Assembly (NCBI RefSeq): GCF_001026695.1
Contig: NZ_LDNB01000012.1
Location: 491,378 to 555,377 of the forward strand
From: Neobacillus vireti
GTDB taxonomy: Bacteria > Bacillota > Bacilli > Bacillales > Cytobacillaceae
Length of the DNA: 64,000 bases
Direction of reading: 5' to 3'
In this document: positions 9,018 to 16,398 of the stretch, one piece after another
Layout: the number at the start of each line of letters is the position of its first letter
Numbering within the stretch: the first letter of the stretch is position 1
Translations under genes and position numbers: made by a program
Notes under the pieces: generated by a model
The model's input: only the letters and a program-made list of their open reading frames with translations
Database searches by the model: none
Told to the model about the DNA's origin: nothing

Positions 9018-9266
9018 TTATACACCTTCCGCGGTCTGAAGCCAATTAGGCTTGACCCTGTGCAGCTTCATAAACTCCATAAAATCTGCTCCGGTAACAA
9101 TATACTTTTTCCCGAACTGATACGACGCTAGCTTGCCAGTCCTGCACCATGACCGCACGGTCTCTTGGGTCATGCCAACCATTTCCGCGATTGTTTCGAC
9201 ATGCAAGATAGTATCAGGATCCACCTTGAACATATCATGGATATCATCGTAACCTCTTTTTGACAT
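9018..9266 (-). CDS. Excisionase-type HTH protein, paralogue 3
   Basis: 82 residues from ATG 9266, chosen because AAGGAG stands 9 bases upstream; an upstream in-frame GTG at 9305 has no such site. The sequence DPDTILHVETIAEMVGMTQ followed by ETVRSWCRTGKL and VTGADFMEFM lines up with both plus-strand HTH paralogues. It is a third, more distant member of the set. It probably acts as regulator or directionality factor for the neighbouring recombinase-like protein. Confidence 0.7.
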   Translation of the reverse strand: MSKRGYDDIHDMFKVDPDTILHVETIAEMVGMTQETVRSWCRTGKLASYQFGKKYIVTGADFMEFMKLHRVKPNWLQTAEGV

Positions 9267-9305
9267 ATTAACCAACTCCTTATTCATATCTTTGACAGTT
9301 TTCAC

Positions 9306-9937
9306 AGAATATATACATTTTCGAAGAAAAAGAATATTCGAGTTGACCGGGTAGAGTTAGCTGCTATTGTATGGTAGACCTTTGAAAGGACCAAGCGAAA
9401 TGCTGTTGACGGTTTATGCGAATAACGGATACCTGTACAAACCAATGAACACACGGCTGAACTGCAAATAGGATGGCAATGGATACCCTAAATGATTTAC
9501 ACACATACGATGGCGTGTAATGTACACACAGAACAACTGCACATATGTTGGTATTTATGTACCCTATTACATCCATACATACGTGCATGGTAAGTAAGTA
9601 TAACGTTTAGTACGGCATATTGCCCTCTATTACAATATGGACAAGGGTAACAAAATCCTTAACTACAGAAAATACATAAGCACATACACACATTTGGTGG
9701 TATTGTATTACGAGGATACTGACATACAAGCGTGTGTGTCTAGTATGGCAAATAGCACTTACATACTGTACGGATAGGGTAACGGTTGATATGTCAATGT
9801 AGTGTACATATATTCGACTGTACACGGGGTTGTATAAAGTCCCATTGAATAATTCACACATATATGGGGGACATTAAGTATAACTAATATACGGTGGTTA
9901 TCCCTTACATATTGCCGGAAAGGAAGGCAGCCAGAAA
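9306..9937. other. Non-coding stretch of unusual composition with degenerate repeats
   Basis: 630 bp with little A-tract content and many TACACA, ACATAC and GTGTGT steps, unlike flanking DNA. Three copies keep a CAT-N4-TGG register followed by a TA/TG-rich tail (near 9504, 9542, 9691), with a poorer fourth near 9859. Minus-strand open frames here have poor codon content and no ribosome sites. The likeliest roles are a protein-binding array, recombination site or origin-like region. Confidence 0.5.
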
Positions 9938-10543
9938 ATGAAAATTGATTTGGAGGAGTTTGCTAAAAGGAAGAAAAAACTTAAGCGGAAAGATGCCCGG
10001 ATTGAATTTAGGCTAGACCCTGACCTTCACACTTGGTTCAAAAATTACGTAGAAGGGTTGGGTTTAACTATAACTGAGGCTCTTACCTTTTATATGGAGC
10101 AACTTCGACAGTCAGCCTCTAAGGAAGAAAAAACTGCAAATAGCGAAGTACCAAAAGAAACAAACAGAGAACAAAAAAATGGAGGAACCGTATCAAATGA
10201 ATGTGTACAGAAACCGCATGATGAAACCGAAACATCATTAAAGCAAAAACAAAATGATGGTTTTTGGGAAAAGGAAAATAAAACGGCTAACGCAATTGAA
10301 GAGCCTTCAGAAATAATAAAAAAAGAAAAGAAAGCTAGAACCAACCTTAATGCTTTCAAAATTGGTAATATTGCCCCTTGCCCATTGTGTGGTGAGTGGA
10401 CAAATTATTCTAAATTTGTTGACCACCTCCGAAAATATCACGGGATCGAAAAAACAAAAGAAATTCTTAAGTCTGATGAAAACCTCAAAATTATGTTCAA
10501 AATGTACCTTATTAAAAAGGAAGAAATAGCACGAGGAAAATAG
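9938..10543 (+). CDS. Ribbon-helix-helix plus zinc-finger-like protein
   Basis: 201 residues with GGAAAGGAAGG upstream. The N-terminus (about 12-60) is lysine-rich and then reads DARIEFRLDPDLHTWFKNYV, typical of a ribbon-helix-helix DNA-binding fold. The middle 80 residues are charged, low-complexity linker. The C-terminus has CPLCGEW...FVDHLRKYHG, a C2H2-like finger. I do not recognise the family. It is placed at the end of the repeat-rich non-coding stretch, so it could bind it. A transcription factor or partition-like role is possible. Confidence 0.6.
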   Translation: MKIDLEEFAKRKKKLKRKDARIEFRLDPDLHTWFKNYVEGLGLTITEALTFYMEQLRQSASKEEKTANSEVPKETNREQKNGGTVSNECVQKPHDETETSLKQKQNDGFWEKENKTANAIEEPSEIIKKEKKARTNLNAFKIGNIAPCPLCGEWTNYSKFVDHLRKYHGIEKTKEILKSDENLKIMFKMYLIKKEEIARGK

Positions 10544-10618
10544 AATCTGTTAGCTTTTTCTATTAACTGAGGATTACGACAGTGATTTTATTTTTAGGAA
10601 AATGGGAAAACTAGGAAT

Positions 10619-10870
10619 ATGAAAATTATGATTAATCGAATCCGACCGATTGAAAATACGTATCAAGTTTACGGAATGCTAGCTGCTTATGATTTTCTGG
10701 TTTCGTGGTTTGCTAAAACCAATAACCACTTTCAAATACAAACGGAGGATGATGTATTTCTGCTGGATTTAGTAGGGAAAAACCATTTCTACACGGAAAA
10801 GGAAATGAAAAAAGCCGTTCAACAGAAGTTCCACCTTCATTTTAAAAATGCAAATAAAGGAGAGTTGTGA
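10619..10870 (+). CDS. Hypothetical protein, element-borne
   Basis: 83 residues, start ATG 10619 after a weak GGGAAAACTAGGA. No domain recognised: aromatic-rich (YDFLVSWFAK) with a basic C-terminus. The last 11 bases overlap the ribosome site of the next gene (AAAGGAG at 10857-10863), so the two are translationally coupled. A 40-bp copy of its 3' end (38 of 40 identical) reappears at 12244-12283. Confidence 0.55.
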   Translation: MKIMINRIRPIENTYQVYGMLAAYDFLVSWFAKTNNHFQIQTEDDVFLLDLVGKNHFYTEKEMKKAVQQKFHLHFKNANKGEL

Positions 10871-10871
10871 C

Positions 10872-11417
10872 TTGAAAATTACAAACGTCCAAGTTGATTT
10901 CTGTTTTCCCCACGGTCGAAAAAAAGATGTCTATATTTTAGGTGGTACAGTAATGATTGCAAATTATTTTCTAATTAAATGGAGAGCGCAAGCCGACAAA
11001 GAGTTTAACATCATAAAAAAATCAAAATTCAAATATGATAAAAACCAAGCGGGTCTTGGTCGTGAAGAAGAAATGTGGCAGGAAATAACCAAAGCAGTTC
11101 ATTTATATAAACCAACCTATTTTGAAGAATTAGAACAAGTGCTTTCTGAATTTTTAGCAAATAGTATTCGAAACGTTGAAGTTACTTCTTGTGTTCTACA
11201 CAGCAAAAGTGACAACTACTTTTTAAAAGGACATATTAAGCTCCTCCCTATAAGATGGCGAGCACGAGCCAATGAGGAATTTAAAGTGATAGACCCAAAA
11301 AAAGACATCAATTTGTCGATGGATTTTGGAAAAGGAGAAGAATTGCGTTTGGCAATTGCCCGTGCTGTAAAACTGCATCGTCTCCCTTATATAACAGGAT
11401 TAGCGGACGCCCAGTAA
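10872..11417 (+). CDS. Hypothetical protein made of two similar halves
   Basis: 181 residues from TTG 10872, selected over TTG/ATG further up because AAAGGAG is 9 bases away. The two halves (about 1-90 and 97-178) repeat the same order: ITNVQVD/IRNVEVT, a cysteine, FLIKWRAQADKEF/LPIRWRARANEEF, then EITKAVHLYKPTY/AIARAVKLHRLPY. This is a tandem duplication of one roughly 80-residue domain that I do not recognise. It is coupled to the preceding gene. The stop codon lies inside CCCAGTAAAG, where the first inverted-repeat cassette begins. Confidence 0.6.
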   Translation: MKITNVQVDFCFPHGRKKDVYILGGTVMIANYFLIKWRAQADKEFNIIKKSKFKYDKNQAGLGREEEMWQEITKAVHLYKPTYFEELEQVLSEFLANSIRNVEVTSCVLHSKSDNYFLKGHIKLLPIRWRARANEEFKVIDPKKDINLSMDFGKGEELRLAIARAVKLHRLPYITGLADAQ

Positions 11418-11464
11418 AGGTAACGGGTTCCGTTTCCTATCGCAAACAAAGAAAATGTAATATA

Positions 11465-11503
11465 AAATGTCTATCAAATTAAGGGCTAATTTGATAGACA
11501 TTT
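11465..11503 (+). terminator. Strong hairpin terminator
   Basis: Stem AATGTCTATCAAATT/AATTTGATAGACATT with a 9-nt loop, followed by TTTTTT. It would end transcripts leaving the upstream pair of genes. Confidence 0.8.
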
Positions 11504-11544
11504 TTTGTTGGTATAAAGGGATTTACCCTTGATTTATATGTTTA

Positions 11545-11628
11545 TTTGTATAGCAATTTGTAGTTGAATATGTTGAAATATACTGGCTAGTATATAACAA
11601 CATTACTATATACATATTGCTATACAAA
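11545..11628. repeat. 13-bp inverted repeat upstream of the cassette A gene
   Basis: TTTGTATAGCAAT (11545-11557) and ATTGCTATACAAA (11616-11628) are exact complements 58 bp apart, ahead of the membrane-protein gene. A dimeric regulator site is possible. Confidence 0.45.
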
Positions 11629-11729
11629 TTAGGTATAATAAATTCGCTACAAATGCTTGTTGTTTAATTAGGAATAGTGTAAAATTACACTAAATATAAC
11701 AATGGGTTAACTTAAAAGGGGGAGAGTTT

Positions 11730-12089
11730 ATTAGAATTTTATGGTTTGTAGCCTCGTTAATTCCAATGCCGTTTTTGTTTCACTACTTTGAAACTCAGCC
11801 ATCTCCGAATGCATCAGTTGTAGCGTTTGGAAGTTCTTTCATATTTGTCCTTTTCGTCGGTCTTTTATCGACCAAAACGGAAGTTCGATTTATTCTTTTT
11901 ACAAACATCTTTTCTATCATAGTATCGGTTTTGTTGGGGACAACGTTTATAACTCCTCCGAATGAGTCCTGGTTTAACCCTTTTGGAATGAATTTCGCCA
12001 TTATATTTACCGGTATTGCCATTTTAATCGGGCAATTAATAATTCGATTAATTTCAAAATCCATATTATTAGGATTAAAAAATGAATAA
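11730..12089 (+). CDS. Small multi-pass membrane protein, possible ATT start
   Basis: Hydrophobic protein with three to four membrane spans (LWFVASLIPMPFLFHYF; VVAFGSSFIFVLFVGLL; FILFTNIFSIIVSVLLG; FAIIFTGIAILIGQLII). The first ATG (11766) has no ribosome site and cuts the first span. AAAAGGGGGAGAG (11715-11726) is instead correctly spaced for an ATT at 11730 in the same frame, giving 119 residues. ATT is a rare but known start. The function is unknown. It is the sole gene of cassette A, followed by two terminators. Confidence 0.5.
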   Translation: MRILWFVASLIPMPFLFHYFETQPSPNASVVAFGSSFIFVLFVGLLSTKTEVRFILFTNIFSIIVSVLLGTTFITPPNESWFNPFGMNFAIIFTGIAILIGQLIIRLISKSILLGLKNE

Positions 12090-12105
12090 ATTCTTATTGC
12101 ATTAA

Positions 12106-12136
12106 CGGAGCTCAGTTTATACTGGGCTTTTTTATT
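12106..12136 (+). terminator. Terminator of the cassette A gene
   Basis: AGCTCAGT/ACTGGGCT hairpin with TTTTTT. A second hairpin (12147-12175, AAATGCACTGC/GCAGTGCATTT) follows immediately. Confidence 0.75.
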
Positions 12137-12243
12137 TTTAATGGACAAAATGCACTGCATAAAGCAGTGCATTTTTGATTACATTTTTAATTACTTTTTG
12201 GTCTACATTTTAAAGTTTTGCGATAGGAAACGGAACCCGTTAT

Positions 12244-12340
12244 CAACAGGAGATCCACCTTCATTTTAAAAATGCAAATAAAGCACAGTAGCCTGAGCTG
12301 TAATTCTTTATATAACAGTATCAACGGACGCCCATTAAAG
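12244..12340 (+). pseudogene. Collapsed second copy of the 10619-11417 gene pair
   Basis: 12244-12283 matches 10820-10859 at 38 of 40 bases (3' end of the first gene). 12308-12340 matches 11387-11419 at 29 of 33 bases (3' end of the second gene, through its stop). Everything between is lost. This shows that the gene pair together with its downstream insertion site was once duplicated. Confidence 0.7.
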
Positions 12341-12483
12341 AGTTCCGTTAAGGGAGAGAAACATTACAAATGAAGTATCAATTAGCAGACATTTCATCTG
12401 TTATTTGGAAAAACAAAAACCGATAAATAAAATTATCGGTTTAATCTTTTAATGGTACATATTTTCTTCGTATTGCGTCGTAA

Positions 12484-12771
12484 CTACTTTTTAGTTTGTG
12501 AATCATTTAGTTGCCGAATTATTGCTGTTTTTGCTTTGTTTTCATCATCATTTCCTTTATTTCCTTTCCCACCCTCTAAAACTTCAAATGGACTGTCAAG
12601 GTTAAATGCAATTCCTAAATCTATCTTCGTGACCTCTCGTTTATAAAGTTTAATCAACCTTTCTCTTGTTTCATCAATTAAAGCCTTTAGCCCGTCAACT
12701 TCGTGTTCACCATCATAACCAACAAGAATTGCAATTGTATCCGAAAGATATTCTTTTTCAATGTCATTCAT
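12484..12771 (-). CDS. Hypothetical protein, cassette B
   Basis: 95 residues from ATG 12771 (AAAGGAG 9 bases upstream; an upstream ATG at 12795 lacks one). Starts MNDIEKEYLSDTIAILVGYD, acidic, with a glycine/asparagine-rich patch (EGGKGNKGNDDENK) and a basic tail. No domain recognised. Probably in one transcript with the gene at 12830-12979. Confidence 0.5.
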   Translation of the reverse strand: MNDIEKEYLSDTIAILVGYDGEHEVDGLKALIDETRERLIKLYKREVTKIDLGIAFNLDSPFEVLEGGKGNKGNDDENKAKTAIIRQLNDSQTKK

Positions 12772-12829
12772 TTTATTTATCTCCTTTAGTTTCATATTGT
12801 TCGGAATGTGAATTACTCATTAAATCCTT

Positions 12830-12979
12830 TCAAAAGATTTTTAACCAATTTTTTGCTTGTGTCGTCAATAATTTTATCTCACCTTTTTCATCCAATACTG
12901 ATAATATAACAACCAATGAAATCCTTTCGGATTCAGTGATTTTATAGGTGTTTATCATTTCTTTTTTCACAAACTCCAA
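12830..12979 (-). CDS. Hypothetical small protein, cassette B
   Basis: About 49 residues from TTG 12979 with AAAGGACGA upstream; the frame stays open to 13024, where no ribosome site is seen. It reads ISLVVILSVLDEKGEIKLL near the middle, which looks like a beta-rich soluble segment. No family recognised. The start is uncertain. Confidence 0.4.
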   Translation of the reverse strand: MEFVKKEMINTYKITESERISLVVILSVLDEKGEIKLLTTQAKNWLKIF

Positions 12980-13172
12980 ATTTATCGTCCTTTCTATTTC
13001 ACAATATTTGTCTTTTATTACCAATCACATTTTAGCACCAAATAAATAATATAGGTAAAAATATTAGATTTATTAGTGAAATCTTTTATTAATTCCGTAG
13101 TTAATTCAGGTACGTTTTAGGGAGAAAAATGAATTGCTAATTGAGATTTTCCCTCCCAAAACGGAACACGTT

Positions 13173-13197
13173 ACCCATTAAAGGGCGTTTTTTATTT
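13173..13197 (+). terminator. Terminator hairpin at the right edge of cassette B
   Basis: GCCC-ATTAAA-GGGC followed by GTTTTTT. The CCCATTAAAG half of this hairpin is the sequence repeated at the left borders of both cassettes, so the cassettes appear to enter at a terminator. Confidence 0.6.
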
Positions 13198-13225
13198 TAG
13201 TAAAACACCGTAATTATTTCGTTAA

Positions 13226-13237
13226 GAACGTTAGTTC
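13226..13237. promoter_or_regulatory. LexA/DinR SOS box
   Basis: GAAC-GTTA-GTTC, a perfect match to the Bacillus SOS core GAAC-N4-GTTC, directly upstream of the -10 sequence TATAAT (13241-13246) of the yolD-like gene. Confidence 0.8.
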
Positions 13238-13267
13238 GTATATAATGATATTAAGGAGATGATCGAG

Positions 13268-13606
13268 ATGAAAATACGCGACCGCGGCAAAATTAAATGG
13301 CAGCCGGCTTCATTTATGCCGGAAGGATTTGCGATGACACGCGAGATGTTTAAGGATCAGCAGCGGCTGGCAAAGCCGTTGATTGACGAATATGAAAAAG
13401 AGGAGTTTGACCAGCGCATAGCTTATGCAATGGCGTATCATTTGGCGGTAAATCTATCCGTATGGGATGACGGCTTTACGGAGCAAATAACGGGTAATGT
13501 ACATTACATCGACCCGTTAACGAAGCATTTATGTGTGGAGGTTAAGCCAGGTGAATTTGAGCGGCTGGCATTCGATAAAATCGTTGGCGTAACTGTCGTT
13601 GATTAG
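13268..13606 (+). CDS. YolD-like protein
   Basis: 112 residues. The ATG at 13268 is preferred over 13259 because AAGGAG (13252-13257) would touch the earlier one. The opening DRGKIKWQPASFMPE and the closing treatment of a small beta-rich domain identify the YolD family, usually paired with a Y-family DNA polymerase (UvrX) in SOS operons on phages and elements. Here no polymerase gene is adjacent. An SOS box overlaps the promoter, so damage induction is expected. It ends with its own terminator. Confidence 0.85.
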   Translation: MKIRDRGKIKWQPASFMPEGFAMTREMFKDQQRLAKPLIDEYEKEEFDQRIAYAMAYHLAVNLSVWDDGFTEQITGNVHYIDPLTKHLCVEVKPGEFERLAFDKIVGVTVVD

Positions 13607-13626
13607 TTATAAAAGGAATCAATCTT

Positions 13627-13657
13627 AAAGCGCCAGTCGATGGCGCTTTTTATTTTT
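13627..13657 (+). terminator. Terminator of the yolD-like gene
   Basis: AAAGCGCC/GGCGCTTT with a 7-nt loop and a T-rich tail. Confidence 0.8.
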
Positions 13658-13723
13658 GAAGTTCTATGAATATTCTTGGTGGACATGGAAATAACTGTTG
13701 AAAATTACGTTGGAGGATTAGCG

Positions 13724-14074
13724 ATGAAAATAAATAAGATAATGTCATATCTTGACACTTTAACTATTGAAGAAAAAAAGCACGGATATACAAAAATCCT
13801 GGATCTCTTTTTCCAGTTACTTAAGCAACGTTATTTAAAAGAAGTTGAAAGTATAGCATTTGCGATATTCCTTCACAAACTCCCAGATTCTTTGGTTAAG
13901 GATTTAGTAGGCTTTGAAGACAAGCTGTTCTGGGACGAAGTATTAGACATAATACCTGAAAAAGCTGAAATAATATTCAAATGGTTTATGGTTGGTGTTG
14001 TACAAATGAATAGACCTGAAGATGATTCTATTAAGATAATGGAAGAGCTTATCGATAATGATATAGCGAAGTAA
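13724..14074 (+). CDS. Hypothetical protein
   Basis: 116 residues from ATG 13724 with TTGGAGGATTAGCG upstream; earlier in-frame starts lack a ribosome site. Mostly helical and acidic (MSYLDTLTIEEKK, DLFFQLLKQRYLKEVESIAF), with no signal peptide or known motif. It has its own terminator, like most genes in this part of the element. Confidence 0.55.
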   Translation: MKINKIMSYLDTLTIEEKKHGYTKILDLFFQLLKQRYLKEVESIAFAIFLHKLPDSLVKDLVGFEDKLFWDEVLDIIPEKAEIIFKWFMVGVVQMNRPEDDSIKIMEELIDNDIAK

Positions 14075-14090
14075 TTTTAAAGAACAAACT

Positions 14091-14116
14091 AACGCCAATA
14101 ATTGGCGTTTTTTTAA
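14091..14116 (+). terminator. Intrinsic terminator
   Basis: AACGCCAAT/ATTGGCGTT hairpin followed by TTTTT. Confidence 0.8.
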
Positions 14117-14183
14117 TTGTACATAATTTGAAAATATATGAGAAAAATAATAGGAATCAACAATGATGAATGAGGTGAATCAT

Positions 14184-14966
14184 GTGCCTGATTTTATAAA
14201 AAGGCTCATAAAAGGCAAGTTATGCTTTGCGTTGTTTCTGTTACTTTCCTTTAATGGTTTAAGCGTAGAAGCAGCAACAAAAGATGAAGCGTTGAAAGCG
14301 GTCGAGAATTTCCTAAAAGCACAAAAAAATTGTAATGTGGATATTATGGTTGATAACTCGGAGTACTTCCTCAAAATCGAGAATCTTAAGGAAATGTACA
14401 CAGAGCTCTGTCACAAAAGTCCACTAAAACAAGCCAAAATAACGAAATTTAGCTTAATTAACGAAGAAACAGCTTTAGTATCCATTCAAGCCACATATAA
14501 AGAAATGATTAATATTAGAACAACTCCAGTCATCAAAAAAGATGGCAAATGGAAGATAGTCATTGGGGTTCCGCCAGCTGGAGTCAAGAATACAAATGTA
14601 ACAAAAAGAACAGCTAAGGAAGCAGAAATCGCACAGCTGTTTAAAGATTACACTGACTCCATAAAAGCCCGTGATATGGAGAAAATGAAATCCTTCATTA
14701 AAATTTTGCCTGATTCCCCGGATGAAAAAATCGAGGAACACCTACAAGCGTTAAGCGAGCAGCCTATACCAGAAATCATCACATATGGGATAAATTATAT
14801 TTCGGAATCGTTGGCGATTGTTCAAGTTGAAATTAAATTTCCTAAGCATACCTATGCACAAAATTTATCTGTTACGAACGAAAACGGGCAATGGAAAATG
14901 ATTTATGGACATCTATTAACCAATTCATTTATTCCAAATACCGGTAAATCGATTGACATAAAATAA
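14184..14966 (+). CDS. Secreted protein with two NTF2-like domains
   Basis: 260 residues from GTG 14184, chosen because GAGGTG is six bases upstream. A signal peptide ends near SVEAATKDE (about 24-30). Two similar halves follow (about 30-135 and 145-255), each opening with a helix (KAVENFLKAQKN; QLFKDYTDSIKARD) and closing with a strand plus a GKWK/GQWK turn, as in the NTF2-like or lumazine-binding-related (DUF4878-type) fold. It is probably exported. The role is unknown. Confidence 0.6.
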   Translation: MPDFIKRLIKGKLCFALFLLLSFNGLSVEAATKDEALKAVENFLKAQKNCNVDIMVDNSEYFLKIENLKEMYTELCHKSPLKQAKITKFSLINEETALVSIQATYKEMINIRTTPVIKKDGKWKIVIGVPPAGVKNTNVTKRTAKEAEIAQLFKDYTDSIKARDMEKMKSFIKILPDSPDEKIEEHLQALSEQPIPEIITYGINYISESLAIVQVEIKFPKHTYAQNLSVTNENGQWKMIYGHLLTNSFIPNTGKSIDIK

Positions 14967-14989
14967 TCAATGAATCATTTTGATCAAAA

Positions 14990-15021
14990 GATCACCATTT
15001 TATTTATGGTGGTCTATTTTT
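14990..15021 (+). terminator. Intrinsic terminator
   Basis: ATCACCAT/ATGGTGGT hairpin with a 7-nt loop and a T-rich tail after the NTF2-like gene. Confidence 0.7.
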
Positions 15022-15375
15022 ATGAAAATCCAGGTATTGCGGCTAATAAATAGACTAAAGATATGCATCGATTATGTGGAATGATTTGTAAATGCCCGAT
15101 AAGGCGTTTTTTTCATTGTTAAATGGGTATTGAAATACTAATACGTTGTTTATTAGGAAAGTGGGAGTTAGGAGATAGAATAAAAACCCAATTTGAAAGG
15201 GAGGGCTGCCGACAATTTTCGATGACATTTTTGTTTAGTACCAACTTTCATTGGATTGGGAAATGTTTGTAGGGAAATACTGATGAAACATGAAGAATAT
15301 TGTTTAACGAAAAGGGTAATTAGTAATCAACCGAAACAATAATAATAATTAATAGATTTTTTTTAGGAGGCGCAC
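15022..15375. other. Gene-free AT-rich spacer
   Basis: No credible gene. A short GCC-cgataa-GGC hairpin with TTTTTTT at 15094-15113 may be the terminator left from a lost gene. Confidence 0.5.
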
Positions 15376-15507
15376 ATGTTTAAAAGAATAGATAAAATAT
15401 CAACAGATTCTAAAATTGAAAATAAAAGAAAAAAGAAACTTGAGAATGGAAAAACTGTGTATTTAGCAACATTAAAACGAAATAAGCCTAGTGTTTATGG
15501 AAAATAA
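15376..15507 (+). CDS. Small basic protein, first of a three-gene set
   Basis: 43 residues, MFKRIDKISTDSKIENKRKK..., strongly basic, with TTTTAGGAGGCGCAC giving a near-ideal ribosome site. No known motif. It precedes the membrane protein at 15598 by 90 bp. Another basic mini-protein follows that gene, so the three may work together. Confidence 0.55.
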   Translation: MFKRIDKISTDSKIENKRKKKLENGKTVYLATLKRNKPSVYGK

Positions 15508-15597
15508 AAGTCCTCTTACCATTTATTGTTGTAGTATTGTCTATATTTTGATAATATTTAAAATTAGACAAATACATAATTGGTGAGGGGGATTTTT

Positions 15598-16389
15598 TTG
15601 TTTAAAAAGCGGTATGGAATACCTGGGGCTCTTTTTGCTTTCATTATATTTAAATATGTTGATGAAAGAGCGGGAGATTTATTGGGGTATCTACATAAAT
15701 TAATGGCAAAGCCATTTTCTTTGTCCTTTCTACAATATAAAGAAAAGATGAGTCCTGCATTATCTACCGGGCAATTTATTCTTCTGTTCAGCATTTATAG
15801 CTTGATTTTCTTTGGAATAGTTTTTTTAATTACAGCTCCTTTTAAAAAGGCTAAAAACATATTTGAAAATTATGAAGATATAGAAGAAAAGTTAGGCGAT
15901 GCATTACTTTCCTTAGAAAAACAAGACGTTGAAAGAGTTATAGATGTTAAAATAACTTCTTACATGACTGCAATCGAATGGGAAGTTAAAAGAATTTTTA
16001 ATGTGAGGAAGAAACAGATTGACTTTATCTGGTATTTCCCAAAAAGAGTAAACCAAGTTGTTACTGATGATTATGAGTTAATTTATTTGAAAAATCCAAA
16101 AGATCTCCATCATGCAAAGTTTTACATTGATTCATCTTTAAACATCGAAGGTATCAGATTGAAAGAAGAAAATGTAAAAGGAAGATGGGAAACACCAAAT
16201 GCTAAGTTTTCTCAATTCATTACTGCTCGAAATGTTGGCAAACCGCGTTTAGGACTAGCTGTTTACATTTATAAAGAAAATGTTATTAATGAAGAAAATG
16301 AGCAGGAATTTGCTCATTTCACGACGAATTTGTTATTATTAGGTTTATATGATCCATTTGTAAAATCGATTGAAAAAAGAGTAATTTAA
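15598..16389 (+). CDS. Hypothetical membrane protein
   Basis: 263 residues from TTG 15598, as GAGGGGGA (15585-15592) fits this start. N-terminal hydrophobic stretches (about 5-20 and 60-85, FILLFSIYSLIFFGIVFLI) anchor a cytoplasmic C-terminal domain of about 170 residues with mixed alpha/beta character. That domain could be a GAF-like sensor, but I cannot confirm it. The next mini-gene starts 9 bp after the stop. Confidence 0.55.
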   Translation: MFKKRYGIPGALFAFIIFKYVDERAGDLLGYLHKLMAKPFSLSFLQYKEKMSPALSTGQFILLFSIYSLIFFGIVFLITAPFKKAKNIFENYEDIEEKLGDALLSLEKQDVERVIDVKITSYMTAIEWEVKRIFNVRKKQIDFIWYFPKRVNQVVTDDYELIYLKNPKDLHHAKFYIDSSLNIEGIRLKEENVKGRWETPNAKFSQFITARNVGKPRLGLAVYIYKENVINEENEQEFAHFTTNLLLLGLYDPFVKSIEKRVI

Positions 16390-16398
16390 GGAGGGAAT

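Larger units (their letters stand above)
11421..12242. mobile_element. Inverted-repeat cassette A (822 bp)
   Basis: Perfect 26-bp inverted repeats at 11421-11446 and 12217-12242, beginning TAACGGGTTCCGTTTCC. It encloses a promoter-like region, one small membrane-protein gene and two terminators, but no recombinase. It inserted directly after the stop codon of the duplicated-domain gene. Its ends share GTTCCGTT with cassette B. A non-autonomous element is inferred. Confidence 0.65.
12342..13167. mobile_element. Inverted-repeat cassette B (826 bp)
   Basis: Ends at 12342-12361 and 13148-13167 are inverted repeats (17 of 20), both starting GTTCCGTT as in cassette A. It is flanked by CCCATTAAAG at 12331-12340 and again at 13174-13183, and the equivalent 9-of-10 match CCCAGTAAAG precedes cassette A. 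It carries two minus-strand small genes unrelated to the cassette A gene. No transposase. Confidence 0.6.

Noticed and set aside
7912..9266. HTH genes as a toxin-antitoxin system
   Set aside because: All three are paralogous DNA-binding proteins and the fourth is a zinc ribbon; none looks like a toxin.
9364..9861. Two minus-strand open frames of 74 and 84 codons in the non-coding island
   Set aside because: No ribosome sites, Cys/Val/His-rich translations typical of repetitive TACACA DNA read out of frame, and no resemblance to any protein.
11421..12242. Cassette A as an insertion sequence
   Set aside because: The enclosed gene is a hydrophobic membrane protein, not a transposase, and the length is too short for one.
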